Of a DNA stretch of 64,000 nt, positions 11,024 to 22,311 are shown one piece after another (the first letter of the stretch is position 1; the number at the start of each line of letters is the position of its first letter). The stretch covers positions 679,844-743,843 of the forward strand of contig NC_047496.1 of the NCBI RefSeq assembly GCF_002079055.1, in the 5' to 3' direction. A program made the position numbers and the translations under genes. This stretch comes from Saccharomyces paradoxus (taxonomy: Eukaryota > Ascomycota > Saccharomycetes > Saccharomycetales > Saccharomycetaceae). Below the pieces are notes generated by a model. The model was not told where the DNA came from, searched no databases, and saw nothing but the letters and a program-made list of their open reading frames with translations.

Positions 11024-12064
11024 ATGGTTCAATATGTGGTAGAATGGTTACCAAGAATTCAAAGCATTTCAGTAGTAATAGAAGGTTGGAAGTGGGTGGA
11101 GATAAAGAACTTGGAGGGCACATTCCTGAGGATATCTGGTGACGAAGGCCAAGTAGAAGATATTATACTTCCAACAGAAGTCGAAGAAGAGATGGATATT
11201 CCCTACAAGTTCAAAAACAGAGGTAAAGGTTTAGAATGGATGATGAAGTTAAGAAGCAAACGCTCAAAGAAATATGATAAGTCTATCATGTCCCTTCCAG
11301 ATGGAAAATGGACTAAGGAAGAGCTCCGCTCAGATCCTGGTTTCTCGATAGAATGTCTTAACTGTAAGCAACAAATTATAAGCAAAAATAACTGTCAAGT
11401 TTTGAATAATATGCCTTCAGAATTTTGGTTCGAGTTAATGGATTATTGGCATTGCCATAAACCAGATATGGAGAAAGGCGGGTCTTACTCAAGATTTGAA
11501 ACGCTAAAACCATCTGAAAACGAAATTTTAATTGGGAGCTCTTATTTCCAAGGTACTCCTGCCACCTTAAAAAATGTAGCAATTGGAAAGAATAGTGATA
11601 GAGTTTTATGCAAGAAGTGCTCAGTAGTTTTAGGTCAAGTAACTGCTGATTCACTTTACAAACTACACAAATGGAAGCTGCAGTTAATTCACAGTGGAAA
11701 TACACACAAATTTCCTCCGGAGTGTGATATTACACTTTCTTTAATAAACATTGTTAAGGCGAACTCTTGTCGTTACGCCCTCGTAAAGAGTGGAGAGGAA
11801 TCATTGCTAGTTTGGATATTTTCCGTTGACATTGGAGTCACATTGACGGGAAACAAAAACTTCAAGAGAACGATGAAGTTGCTTTACACAAAAAACGTTT
11901 CCACAATAAACCAATGCCTCGATCGACAAGTTGTGGAGGAATTGGATTTCCAAGAAATACCGTTTAATGCATTTTACAGTTCCCTTCAAAATGGTAATGC
12001 ACTTTTACCTTCAAACATGAAACAATTGGGTGAATGGGCCATCAGCTACACCTCACTAATCTAA
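11024..12064 (+). CDS. IPA1: Ipa1, pre-mRNA polyadenylation factor, UBE3D-like
   Basis: An essential protein needed for normal 3'-end cleavage and polyadenylation, related to the HECT-like E3 ubiquitin ligase UBE3D. It has 346 residues, within one of the length I recall for YJR141W. Two CxxC-type pairs are visible: ECLNCKQQ near residues 109-116 and VLCKKCS near residues 194-200. These pairs and the following region resemble the zinc-bound fold of the UBE3D group. The start is the first ATG in the frame, 214 bp from the divergent HIR3 start. The frame is intact. Function comes from family knowledge; ligase activity is not shown by the sequence. Confidence 0.9.
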   Translation: MVQYVVEWLPRIQSISVVIEGWKWVEIKNLEGTFLRISGDEGQVEDIILPTEVEEEMDIPYKFKNRGKGLEWMMKLRSKRSKKYDKSIMSLPDGKWTKEELRSDPGFSIECLNCKQQIISKNNCQVLNNMPSEFWFELMDYWHCHKPDMEKGGSYSRFETLKPSENEILIGSSYFQGTPATLKNVAIGKNSDRVLCKKCSVVLGQVTADSLYKLHKWKLQLIHSGNTHKFPPECDITLSLINIVKANSCRYALVKSGEESLLVWIFSVDIGVTLTGNKNFKRTMKLLYTKNVSTINQCLDRQVVEELDFQEIPFNAFYSSLQNGNALLPSNMKQLGEWAISYTSLI

Positions 12065-12252
12065 TTGTAAGATCTGCTCTTTTGCATTTTGTATAAATAT
12101 TGTTATCAAGTAATAAATACCTTCTTTTTTTCAACATGTAAATGGAAAATTCACTTCGTTGACCGAAGAATTACACAACAATAACGTTTATTATATTACT
12201 AAATATAGAGGCATTTCTGAAAAGCGGGAACAAGTCAATTGCTTTCATTATA

Positions 12253-13281
12253 ATGAGGGTAGAGGAATCATCGAATAGCTTAGAAGCGTTAGTGAGGACT
12301 CAGGAAGATGATCTCGAGGGCTTTTCTTTCCTGGAAATTATGGATCGTGTTGACCCCTTACCAGTAAATTTCGAGAACTATGGAAACTTTAAAGAAGCCA
12401 TTTACTATATGTGCACACACGATGGCACAAAGATCGGATTTGTATTAAAGTTTGCCATAAATGAAATGAAGACTGTTTGTTCGGAAGTCTTCGAAGAAAC
12501 CTTCCAATTGGATGAATCTAGTCATGAGTTGCGGTTCAAAAGCGAAGATTTTAATCACAGAAATAATCTAGTTGATCAATTGGCTCATAAAATGTATCTG
12601 GAATCGTCACTGAATGGTGTGAAGGGCTGGAGGAACGAGAAATACGCTGTTTGGGTTAATAAAAGGCCCTACGTACTCATTGAGCGTGCAGTAGCAGGTG
12701 TTCTTGGCATAATCACCTACGGGATTCATATTAATGGTTATGTGCTGGATCCAAAGTCCAAGAAAATTCAGTTTTGGATTGCAAGAAGATCCAAAACGAA
12801 GCAAACATGGCCGCTAATGCTTGACAACATTATCGCCGGGGGATTAGGCTATCCTTATGGTATCTATGAAACAGTTTTGAAAGAAAGCATAGAGGAAGCC
12901 AATTTGGAAAAGAGTATTATTGAGGATAACATTAAAGCAACTGGTACAGTTTCTTATCTTTACTTTACGGGCGATATTTCTGTAACGAAGTTCGATAATG
13001 AATCAGATTTTATCGTAGGGGAAGTACAATATGTATACGATCTGAAACTCAGCAAAGACATCATTCCAAAACCAAATGATGGTGAAGTCGAGGGTTTCAA
13101 TCTATTCAGCCTACAAGAGACGATCAATGCTTTAAGAAACAAAGAATTTAAACCAAATTGTGCCTTAGTAATGGTAGATTTCTTGATTAGACATGGCTAC
13201 ATCACACCAGAAAATGAGCCCAATTATCTTGAACTAGTAACTAGAATGCACAGAAGGTTACCATTCCCTACTTTGAATTGA
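12253..13281 (+). CDS. YJR142W: Nudix hydrolase, DUF4743/Nudix type (YJR142W)
   Basis: Nudix-superfamily protein of 342 residues, the length I recall for YJR142W. The N-terminal half is the DUF4743 domain usual for this branch. The Nudix box starts near residue 194 (GGLGYPYG, then ETVLKESIEEAN with the REUxEE-like core reading KESIEEAN, so Lys replaces the usual Arg). Published work on this branch points to hydrolysis of oxidised thiamine diphosphate, a housecleaning role. Substrate choice cannot be read from the sequence. It sits 188 bp after IPA1 on the same strand and converges on PMT4, with 158 bp between stops. Confidence 0.9.
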   Translation: MRVEESSNSLEALVRTQEDDLEGFSFLEIMDRVDPLPVNFENYGNFKEAIYYMCTHDGTKIGFVLKFAINEMKTVCSEVFEETFQLDESSHELRFKSEDFNHRNNLVDQLAHKMYLESSLNGVKGWRNEKYAVWVNKRPYVLIERAVAGVLGIITYGIHINGYVLDPKSKKIQFWIARRSKTKQTWPLMLDNIIAGGLGYPYGIYETVLKESIEEANLEKSIIEDNIKATGTVSYLYFTGDISVTKFDNESDFIVGEVQYVYDLKLSKDIIPKPNDGEVEGFNLFSLQETINALRNKEFKPNCALVMVDFLIRHGYITPENEPNYLELVTRMHRRLPFPTLN

Positions 13282-13439
13282 CATTTGAGAGTTTCCCGGT
13301 TGTTGATATCTAAACAAATATAAAGTATTTTATCATATATACACTTCTAGGTATATACTATTTAGGATCAAAAGCGTTCTATTTGTCACTAAAACGGGGA
13401 GAGGCGTTCAATTCGTTAGTGATCAGTAAATAGATAAAG

Positions 13440-15728
13440 TTATTTTGAGAAGTTTAATTCTATGTCGAACCACTCTCTAGAAACAACTTCTGATGGTGAC
13501 AAGCTGACGTCTCCATATACCAATGGTGAAAAGTATACAAAAAACCACGCAACAGCAACAGAAGCACACACTAAGAAGACGGCATAGGGTTTAACGTAGA
13601 CCTTAGGGTTCCGTTCATATGATGCGCCTGAAATGTCCTCGTCTTTTTCCAAGTCCAACGATTTGCAATCACTAAAGATTACTTCCCATAGTGCTCCGGA
13701 GAATAAACAAGCGATTAAATGAGCTGGTAAGTAATGATGCAAAAACTTTTGACGCGCCATTAAAAAGAATGGAAAATAGTGGCAACACCAGGAGATGAAA
13801 AAAAACATCAATGGGCCATATAACTTTTCTCTTGTCATCTTGTTTAGAGCATAGTAGCCACGATGTCTCGTAATTACATCGGCCGCGATAATGCCAACGA
13901 AAACGGCTAACGAAATGACTTGGAACCACCACCCAATGATGTTACCAATGAAATATATTTGCCTCTTTTCGTCACCGTTAGTCCAGAACGAAACACCACT
14001 TAAACTTCCAGGCCAACTGTAAGGTTCAGAGGCAAAGGGATGTTCTGATGATAGTTTATTGTTATGTTCGAACATAGATTTTTGAGTTTCAATCCATTTC
14101 TTCAAGAACGGTAATGACTTGACAACCTTTGGAACGTATACCTTCCGAGCTTCGTCCAAGTTAATAATTTCTTCGACAACCCAATTATTCGAAGGATCGG
14201 TGACTTTTTTGTTACCGTTAACTTCTTGTTGTTGAAACCCCCAATCCGGCAATAGTTCGTCGTTGTGAGTCCACAAAGCTACGGAAGTATCGACATGGAA
14301 AAGACGGAAAGAAACGGTTTTGCTTTTTAGAACATGGCCTTCATCGGACCTTTTCAATGGTTGGAATGCAAAGAGTGTTTCAGGATATAACTCCCCGTCA
14401 CCTTCTTCTAAGGTTACTGTAGTAATTTCTTCATTCGTAGGGTAAAATGGTGAGGCAACATCATGGGCTAACAAGTAGGTATCGGTGGCCACATGTCTTA
14501 ATCTAATATGTTGATTCAAGAGAACAGCTTGCCCTTTACCAAAATCACTATCATGTGGTGGCAACACCTCCCATTGATTATTGAAGTCAGGATGCGTATA
14601 ACCAGTAACTTGCTGACCGGCGGATGAGATACGACCATCTTCATAACGTTGTGGGTAACGCGCCAAGTGTGAATGTAAGAATGCATCAGTATCTTGATGT
14701 TTGATAGTGATAACATCGAAATAATTGACTATCTTGGAGTCAGCGCTTAGGGGAGAGTCCTGCAGTGTTTCTTGGAATTCAGCAGACATAAATGCGTCGC
14801 CTGGACCTGAAGTGTTCAAAACGGTGAAATGAACCCAGAACCAAAACAAGTAAATCACAAACGGAATCAACACCAAGCCGTTCAGCCTTTTACTAAAATG
14901 TCTCATAAACTGCCTTAAAGACAAACCCGCCTTAATATCCAATAATTGCCATAAGTTTACCACAACAGCAAAACCAATAGCAGCATATGTCATGACACCA
15001 ACATATTTTGTGGAAATGACGAACGATAAAGACAAACCAGTAGCGTGTAACCAAATATACCAACTCCATGTAAATGGTTGACGCAATTGGCACTTGTAGA
15101 AACGAACGTAGCAATACATAGTGGCAGCAATAGAAATAATCAAGATGGCATCCAGTAGAATCAATCTAGTTTCTGTAACATGCGCAGTATCGATTGCAAC
15201 CAACAGAGATGCAAACGCACATGTCATAGCCCTGAAATTTAGTTCCTTTAAGGTGTTAAACATAATTGGTACAGTTAATGAGCCCAATATCGCATTGAAA
15301 GAACGGTACGCGATGTATGGAGCTGGATGAGTTTCATAACTGTACCCAATCTCATCAAACTTAAAAGAACCATCATAGCCACATAGCCAACCAATGAAGG
15401 CAATCATCATCTTAGCAAAAGGGGGATGAACATCAAAGAAATAAGACCTTTCTAAGTAATAAGATGCAAATTTTCCAAAATGAACTTCATCAAAAACAAC
15501 TTCCTTTGGATACCAGATCTTATAAAATCTGGCAGCAAACGCTAATAAAGTAACAACTGTTACCCAAAAGCTATAACGAGATTCCGGCTCCGGTAGTGGC
15601 TGCAAGAGCCAATGTTCAGCGATTTGTTCACATTTAGGCGCGGTCTTCGTGTACTTCAACGAAGGATCGTCCACGTCCTTAGTGGAAGGTGGTAACTTCC
15701 CCTGGTTACGTTTTTTGGGCACAGACAT
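13440..15728 (-). CDS. PMT4: Protein O-mannosyltransferase Pmt4
   Basis: ER membrane enzyme that moves mannose from dolichol-phosphate-mannose to Ser/Thr of secretory proteins. Pmt4 works as a homodimer and prefers membrane-anchored substrates, which include GPI-type wall proteins like the DAN products in this window. It has 762 residues, the family length. The N-terminal catalytic part carries the DEVHFGKFA segment (acidic pair of the PMT fold) and HPPFAKM near residues 80-110, with several membrane spans. The lumenal MIR repeats occupy about residues 320-510, and further membrane spans follow from about residue 600. The frame is intact. About 4 percent of residues differ from the S. cerevisiae protein as I recall it, one of my grounds for a sister species. 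Confidence 0.97.
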   Translation of the reverse strand: MSVPKKRNQGKLPPSTKDVDDPSLKYTKTAPKCEQIAEHWLLQPLPEPESRYSFWVTVVTLLAFAARFYKIWYPKEVVFDEVHFGKFASYYLERSYFFDVHPPFAKMMIAFIGWLCGYDGSFKFDEIGYSYETHPAPYIAYRSFNAILGSLTVPIMFNTLKELNFRAMTCAFASLLVAIDTAHVTETRLILLDAILIISIAATMYCYVRFYKCQLRQPFTWSWYIWLHATGLSLSFVISTKYVGVMTYAAIGFAVVVNLWQLLDIKAGLSLRQFMRHFSKRLNGLVLIPFVIYLFWFWVHFTVLNTSGPGDAFMSAEFQETLQDSPLSADSKIVNYFDVITIKHQDTDAFLHSHLARYPQRYEDGRISSAGQQVTGYTHPDFNNQWEVLPPHDSDFGKGQAVLLNQHIRLRHVATDTYLLAHDVASPFYPTNEEITTVTLEEGDGELYPETLFAFQPLKRSDEGHVLKSKTVSFRLFHVDTSVALWTHNDELLPDWGFQQQEVNGNKKVTDPSNNWVVEEIINLDEARKVYVPKVVKSLPFLKKWIETQKSMFEHNNKLSSEHPFASEPYSWPGSLSGVSFWTNGDEKRQIYFIGNIIGWWFQVISLAVFVGIIAADVITRHRGYYALNKMTREKLYGPLMFFFISWCCHYFPFFLMARQKFLHHYLPAHLIACLFSGALWEVIFSDCKSLDLEKDEDISGASYERNPKVYVKPYAVFLVCASVAVAWFFVYFSPLVYGDVSLSPSEVVSREWFDIELNFSK

Positions 15729-15937
15729 CTGTACTTCTGTGAAATTTCAGAAACTATCTAGATGAATTATATATCGACGAACTTCTCAGTACAATTAATA
15801 TAGAAGGAAGGATTCAAGTAAGTAACTTCGACAAAGCGCGTTTCACTATGCATATTTTTTATTTTTTATTTTTTTTTGTCAAAGAATACACGAATAACAT
15901 CACGAAATTCATAGACAGATTAGTGGAAGTAAAGTAA

Positions 15938-16807
<870 letters not shown>

Positions 16808-17115
16808 TCAATATACAAACCGTATAAGCTAAATTTAGTAAGTATATATATTCTAATACAATCACACACACGTATACATTGTAGTCGCCCTTAGTGTCGA
16901 CGCGTCTTATCATAAACCATCCGGTTCACATGGTAGGCATATATTCTGTTATCAATATTACAATACACATACATACACACACACGTAATATATATTATAC
17001 ATTATATTACTACCAATTGATAGAGGGAGATAGGATGTATTATTTTAAAATTCAATTTCTAATAAACATTAATGGAGATATACAAAAGAAGAAAATAATT
17101 AAGTTGTTATGAAAT
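16808..17115. other. Intergenic, 3' ends of MGM101 and RPS4A
   Basis: This 308-bp AT-rich spacer lies between converging genes. It contains short CA and TA runs (for example near 16863 and 16975-17010). I see no gene. The only long frame is low-complexity and unlikely to be translated. Confidence 0.6.
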
Positions 17116-18169
17116 TTATAAACCTTGTTGAGCTCTTCTTCTGTCACGTTCTTCAGCAATAGACAACTTGATACCCTTACCCTTTGGCAAAGAAATGTAA
17201 GGCTTACCTTGTTCACCAATGACGAAGACATTGTTTAATCTAGTGACGAAAGTGTTGTCCAAGGAGTCCTTGATGTGAACTAAATCGAAACCACCATCGT
17301 GTCTTTCCTTGTGAACGATAGTACCGATACGACCCAAGTTACGACCACCAGTAACGTAAACTAACTTACCGGCATCGAACTTGATGAAATCAGTAATCTT
17401 ACCAGAGGCTAAATCGATCTTAACAGTGTCATTGACCTTGATGTTTGGGTCTGGGTATCTGATAGTTCTACCATCGTGGGTAACAACGTATGGAACGCCC
17501 TTCTTACCCAATTGGACCTTCTTAACCTTACCCAATTTGTAAGAAGCTTCTTCATCGGTAATACGGTGAACAGCGAATCTACCCTTGACGTCGTAGACCA
17601 ATCTGAAGTTTTCGTTGGTGGCATCTAGAGTGATGACATCCATGAAACCAGCTGGGTAGGTGGTATCGGTTCTAACCTTACCATCAACTTTGACGTGACG
17701 TTGCATCAAGATAGCCTTGACTTCACGACCGTTCAAAGCATACTTTAATCTGTTTCTTAGGAAGACAATCAATGGCAAGGATTCACGCAATTTGTGTGGA
17801 CCAGCAGATGGTCTTGGGGCGTAACAACCGGACAACTTGTCCAATAACCAATGGTGTGGAGCTGCTAATCTCTTTAGATGCTTCTTTCTGTGTGGAAAAA
17901 TTGAGAGAAAAAGGGCAAAATGAATGTACATGGTGAAAATACAGACATTTTGTTTGTTTTTTTTTTTCATTGTACTCGTTAGTAAATCGTTGTTCATAGG
18001 ACATCTGGTACAATCCCGGGATGATCTAAAATTATATGGATATAAACTGATTCATTTGTTATTTCTTTTCGTTTGGTTAAGACTCTGTTTGTTTCTTGTC
18101 TATCATTCTTCCCATCCCTGTATAATTGTAGTTAAAACTCTATAGTCAAACATACGGTCCTCTAGCCAT
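17116..18169 (-). CDS. RPS4A: 40S ribosomal protein S4 (eS4), spliced
   Basis: Structural protein of the small ribosomal subunit. The gene is split: exon 1 is 18156-18169 (14 nt, coding MARG plus two bases of Pro) and exon 2 is 17116-17887. Joined, they give 261 residues, exactly the family length. The protein shows the S4-like RNA-binding segment ([22 protein letters not shown]) near residues 45-65 and the KOW-type segment ([13 protein letters not shown]) near residue 180. Codon use is strongly biased to preferred yeast codons, as for a highly expressed gene. A contiguous reading that runs on into the intron and starts at 17997 is an artefact. Two tandem Rap1-type sites lie about 355-390 bp upstream of the start. 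Confidence 0.97.
17888..18155 (-). other. RPS4A spliceosomal intron
   Basis: A 268-nt intron. On the minus strand it opens with GTATGT at 18155, has a perfect TACTAAC branch point at 17978-17984, and ends in CAG at 17888-17890. The branch-to-acceptor distance is about 90 nt and the interval includes a poly-A/poly-T tract. Boundaries are fixed by restoring MARGPKKHLK across the junction. Confidence 0.95.
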
Positions 18170-19308
18170 CTTTGCGTATTGATTCTTTGGTTTGTTTTGG
18201 GCAGAAAAATCGCTATACAAGAAAGTGTTTCAACGCTAAATTAGATTATAGTATAATTTTTAATATACTAGTATTGACGACAATCTCTGAAATTTCAATA
18301 CTGTTGCACAGAACAGGACTTGGCCGAGCCAGCCAGAGCCGGCCCAACTCAGCGACCCAAACTAAGCAAACTGCTGCTCCCTCCCCCCACCACGACTACC
18401 AAGAACTACGCGATATCCCGGCCTAGGTCACTGCTGCTTTCGGGCTGATGTTAGTGAAAAAATCAACAGTAAATAACGTTCACGGAAAAAAAGAACGCAA
18501 AAAAAAAGCAAAGAACTTAAAAATGTATGGATGCTATACACAAACTGTGGATGTATGGGTGGTTTAACGCGTCTTTTGAAAAATACAAAACTTCTCTACT
18601 GTTTGTTTATTTGTTTACTTGTTTATTTTCTGCTGAACTGAAAAATTTAAAACATCGAAAAAATGCGGTACCCAGCTCTCAACTAGGACTTTTTACATAA
18701 TGACGAAAATGGACAAGCTGAGAAGGAAAAAAGTATGAAAGGTATGCTGCCATATTGACAAGATAAGGCGCAACACACGTAATCATGACTAATGGTTGCA
18801 CAGACGGTAGGTCAGTAGATGGACTAGATTCGTGCCGAACGACAGCACGCTAGCAAGAATATGTTATCTGAGTGTAAACGAAAGCGCAGCAGTCTTTGTT
18901 TAAGAGCACGTGCAAGGTGTTGGCGTGCAAAACTCTCCAGAGAAAACTTGCCTGGGTTTACCGATGCAGGAAATCTTAGTTCTAAAAGATGAAAGTTGCA
19001 AAAGTCAAAAAGAAACCGGAAATGGCCTCTGCGCATTTTCTATGGCTACGGCCTTCCCGGACCCGTCCTCTTCTACCCAAACTTTGTCGCCTAAAAGGCA
19101 TCTCATTATAATGACAAAAATGACAAAACTGGATCTACAAACATTTGGACATATATCTCCAGAGCGGGCTCACTTCTTCTCTTTACCCAGATGGAATATA
19201 TAGGACGAGTAAGTGGACGCATCAGTGCGTGATATTTACACACTGTATATATTACCATTCAGGGCGGTCCCCAAGTGTGTCTCTTTCGTGTAGCGACGCA
19301 CGTCAGAC
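18170..19308. other. Divergent intergenic region, RPS4A and HMS2
   Basis: 1.1 kb that carries the RPS4A promoter on its left and the HMS2 promoter on its right. A 97-codon frame at 18910-19203 may correspond to the reference reading frame YJR146W. It has no recognisable domain, its codon use is unlike a conserved gene, and it ends 105 bp before HMS2, so I do not call it. C/G-rich islands near 18310-18425 contrast with the AT-rich surroundings. Confidence 0.5.
18521..18561 (-). promoter_or_regulatory. Tandem Rap1 (RPG-box) sites of the RPS4A promoter
   Basis: Read on the minus strand, 18551-18561 is CACCCATACAT and 18521-18532 is ATCCATACATTT. Both match the Rap1/RPG-box consensus. They share orientation, are about 30 bp apart, and lie 352-392 bp before the RPS4A ATG, followed by T-rich DNA on the coding strand. 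This is the classic ribosomal-protein promoter layout. Confidence 0.8.
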
Positions 19309-20385
19309 ATGGACGCAACTTCGAGGATGGAGCAGCCTGATGTCTTTGTAAGCAAACTCTTCCACCTACTGCAGGGGAACGCTTATTCGAGCATAATACA
19401 CTGGTCTCCCGATGGCAGCAGATTCGTCATCTGGAATCCAGACCAGTTCACCAAAGTCATCCTAGAGCAACTTTTCGGTATTTCCAGCTTTGCAGCGTTC
19501 GTTAAGCAGTTGAGCAAATATAATTTCCAAAAAACGAAACGCCCGCACTGCGTGGAGTTTTTCAACGTTCATTTTCAAAGAGATAACACTATCAGTCTGC
19601 CACTAGTTAAGGCTCATCAGTCTGCCACCGCTCCCAACACCACCGCCATCAATAATATGAATAAGCAGTGTACTTTCCACTGGGACCCTTTTAAAGTGAA
19701 CACCATTTTAAGCAAGGCTGTCGGCAAGCCTTCATTCGAGAAGCTTGTAAAAAAAGTCGACAGGCTACAGGACAATCTTGATGAGCTTAATTCCACAAAC
19801 GCAGAGAGTTTGCGAATCGTAAAGGAGATTAACGCCAGCTTACAAACAATCTCACACCACCAGTTTCATGCCTACCAAACGGCTAATTTTCTTCAGGCAA
19901 ATTTTGAAGCCATTAAGAGAGTCTTATGCCCCGACTCTTGCATACAACACCAGCAGCGCCAACCAAAGTGCCCCAAACGCTACTCGTTGCTGTTGCTAAT
20001 AACAGACGCATCCGAATTGTCAGAAACACCCTTGATGCGCTTCGCCAGCGTGTTCGAGTATATGAACTGTTCTGTGGACACGGCCACTCAGTGGAACCCA
20101 CAGTTGCGTCTTGAGGCATACGACCTGCTTTTCATCACCGTCTCGCCGAACATGCAACAAGAACATCTCATCTATTTCAAGAGACTGAGAAACCTACTCC
20201 CAAGCTTCCCTGTTATAGCCATCATCAACAGACCCGTCTCTCCTCAAGATACTAACATCGCTCCCTACAACTATTCTCGCTATTATTTCCACCATTTTTT
20301 GCAGTTGGGGTTCAGTGACATCCTAGTGAGCCCCTTCACCCCAACGCAACTTATAACGCTCCTTTCCAAACATCTTCGAACGTGA
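19309..20385 (+). CDS. HMS2: Hms2, HSF-like transcription factor
   Basis: Nuclear DNA-binding protein similar to heat-shock factor, found as a high-copy suppressor tied to pseudohyphal growth. It has 358 residues, as in S. cerevisiae. It shows an HSF-type winged helix at about residues 12-105 ([12 protein letters not shown], then [15 protein letters not shown]), a predicted coiled coil at about residues 145-190 ([17 protein letters not shown]), and a C-terminal segment from about residue 220 that resembles a response-regulator receiver fold. In S. cerevisiae the locus is known for interplay of HMS2 and BAT2 transcripts with an antisense RNA; the same tandem layout is present here (442 bp to BAT2), but an antisense promoter cannot be shown from sequence alone. 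Confidence 0.93.
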   Translation: MDATSRMEQPDVFVSKLFHLLQGNAYSSIIHWSPDGSRFVIWNPDQFTKVILEQLFGISSFAAFVKQLSKYNFQKTKRPHCVEFFNVHFQRDNTISLPLVKAHQSATAPNTTAINNMNKQCTFHWDPFKVNTILSKAVGKPSFEKLVKKVDRLQDNLDELNSTNAESLRIVKEINASLQTISHHQFHAYQTANFLQANFEAIKRVLCPDSCIQHQQRQPKCPKRYSLLLLITDASELSETPLMRFASVFEYMNCSVDTATQWNPQLRLEAYDLLFITVSPNMQQEHLIYFKRLRNLLPSFPVIAIINRPVSPQDTNIAPYNYSRYYFHHFLQLGFSDILVSPFTPTQLITLLSKHLRT

Positions 20386-20827
20386 ACCCACCTCCGAGGG
20401 TCATTCACCTTCTAGCATACCACTACATACGTATATGATTTTTTTTTCTGTGATCGCACTATCCAAAGTTTAATGTTCCATTGGCCCCGGAACTATTCTT
20501 GCAAACGGTGTTCTTTCTCCGCTTTCGGGTGACACTTAATTTAGCTTCTTTTTCCTCTCTGACACCTCTTGTTATCTAATTGTAGATCTGATTCTTTTCT
20601 TTCTGGTGTCGTTCTTCTAAGTCCGTTTTTCTGTCAACAAAAACGAAAGTAATAGGTAGAGATTGAGAGCCGTGTGTAAGTGGGAAGAGAGCTAAAATGG
20701 GTTGGAAGTATAACAGATATAAGCTTAGAAGAATACTCGATTATATTTCCAGGAAAAAAAATTCGTTCTTTTAAAAAGTTGTTAACAGAAATAACCATAC
20801 TGAAATTTACAAATTTTAAGGACAATA
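20386..20827. other. HMS2-BAT2 intergenic region, BAT2 promoter
   Basis: 442 bp. It contains pyrimidine-rich stretches (20490-20640) and two short TTATC/GATAA-type words but no clear Leu3 or Gcn4 site. No gene is seen. Confidence 0.5.
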
Positions 20828-21958
20828 ATGACCTTAGCACCCTTAGACGCCTCCAAAGTCAGGATAACTACCACAGAACACCCATCTAAACCAAAACCGA
20901 ATGGTGAATTGGTGTTTGGCAAGAGCTTCACCGATCACATGCTAGCTGTGGAATGGACTGCAGAAAAAGGGTGGGGTATCCCAGAGATCAAGCCCTATCA
21001 AAACTTGTCATTGGACCCTTCCACGATTGTTTTCCATTATGCTTTCGAATTATTCGAAGGGATGAAGGCTTACAAGACGGTGGATAACAAAATTACAATG
21101 TTTCGTCCAGATATGAACATGAAGCGCATGAATAAGTCTGCTGAAAGGATCTGTTTGCCAACATTCGACCCAGAAGAGTTGATTGCCCTAATTGGGAAGC
21201 TGATCCAGCAAGATAAGTACTTAGTTCCTGAAGGAAAAGGATACTCTTTATATATCAGACCTACTTTAATCGGCACTACGGCCGGCTTAGGGGTTTCTAC
21301 GCCTGACAGAGCCCTGCTATATGTCATTTGTTCTCCTGTGGGTCCTTACTACAAAACTGGGTTCAAGGCGGTCAGGCTGGAAGCCACTGATTATGCTACA
21401 AGAGCTTGGCCAGGAGGCTGTGGTGACAAGAAACTAGGCGCAAACTACGCTCCCTGCGTCCTGCCACAATTGCAAGCTGCTTCAAGAGGTTATCAACAAA
21501 ATTTGTGGCTCTTTGGTCCGAATAACAACATCACCGAAGTAGGCACCATGAACGTCTTTTTTGTGTTCAAAGATAATGAAACGGACAAGAAGGAACTAGT
21601 TACTGCCCCGCTAGACGGTACTATTTTGGAAGGTGTTACTAGGGATTCCATTATAAACCTTGCTAAGGAGAGACTCAACCCAAATGAATGGACTATTAGT
21701 GAACGCTACTACACTATAGGCGAAGTTGCTGAGAAATCCAAGAACGGTGAACTACTGGAGGCCTTCGGTTCCGGTACTGCTGCAACTGTTTCTCCTATCA
21801 AGGAGATCGGCTGGAAAGGTGAGAAAATTAATATTCCATTGTTGCCCGGTGAACAAACAGGCCCATTGACTAAAGAAGTTGCACAATGGATTAATCAAAT
21901 CCAATACGGCGAGGTTGAACATGACAATTGGTCAAGGGTTATAACTGATTTAAACTAA
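20828..21958 (+). CDS. BAT2: Cytosolic branched-chain aminotransferase
   Basis: PLP enzyme that interconverts leucine, isoleucine and valine with their 2-oxo acids. The cytosolic form mainly serves catabolism and fusel-alcohol formation. It has 376 residues, the BAT2 length, and starts directly with MTLAPLDASK. There is no mitochondrial presequence, which separates it from BAT1. The PLP lysine is Lys202 in GGCGDKKLGANYAP, and the fold-type IV signature EVGTMNVFFVFK follows near residue 237. The frame is intact. Regulation by nitrogen quality is known for the family; the promoter here shows only weak GATA-type words. Confidence 0.96.
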   Translation: MTLAPLDASKVRITTTEHPSKPKPNGELVFGKSFTDHMLAVEWTAEKGWGIPEIKPYQNLSLDPSTIVFHYAFELFEGMKAYKTVDNKITMFRPDMNMKRMNKSAERICLPTFDPEELIALIGKLIQQDKYLVPEGKGYSLYIRPTLIGTTAGLGVSTPDRALLYVICSPVGPYYKTGFKAVRLEATDYATRAWPGGCGDKKLGANYAPCVLPQLQAASRGYQQNLWLFGPNNNITEVGTMNVFFVFKDNETDKKELVTAPLDGTILEGVTRDSIINLAKERLNPNEWTISERYYTIGEVAEKSKNGELLEAFGSGTAATVSPIKEIGWKGEKINIPLLPGEQTGPLTKEVAQWINQIQYGEVEHDNWSRVITDLN

Positions 21959-22311
21959 AGTATCGCTATCGCTACATAAAGTAATTAAAAGTTAAAAAAA
22001 AAAATTAAAACTAGAGCATTTCTTTTTTCTCTTGCTAAATCAAACGAGTCATATGAGAAAACATTATCTCCTTTCATATTCTATCTATATATTCCCGGAT
22101 TTTACAGTGATCCAATAGAATATATATCGAAATCTGCAATTCGCTTTTTCTTTTTCTTTTAACACTCTGGCCTATAACTATCAAGATATCTTTTGCGCGG
22201 ATAGAGCAGGGCCCATACCTTCGAAAGCAAACTCGAGTCAATTCAAGTCGTTTTTAAACCAAACAATATTTCAACACGTTTCTATACAGTCACTGAAACA
22301 AAAGGAAAGAA
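21959..22311. other. BAT2-YJR149W intergenic region
   Basis: 353 bp with an A-rich 3' flank after BAT2 (21990-22010), TATATA words near 22090 and 22120, and T-rich DNA. It probably holds the BAT2 terminator and YJR149W promoter. No gene is seen. Confidence 0.5.

Noticed and set aside
18172-18426. 84-codon frame starting at the RPS4A start region
   Set aside because: Overlaps the RPS4A 5' leader and promoter and has no domain.
18910-19203. 97-codon frame, possibly YJR146W
   Set aside because: No domain, overlaps the HMS2 promoter, and coding character is weak. Kept only as a note in the intergenic entry.
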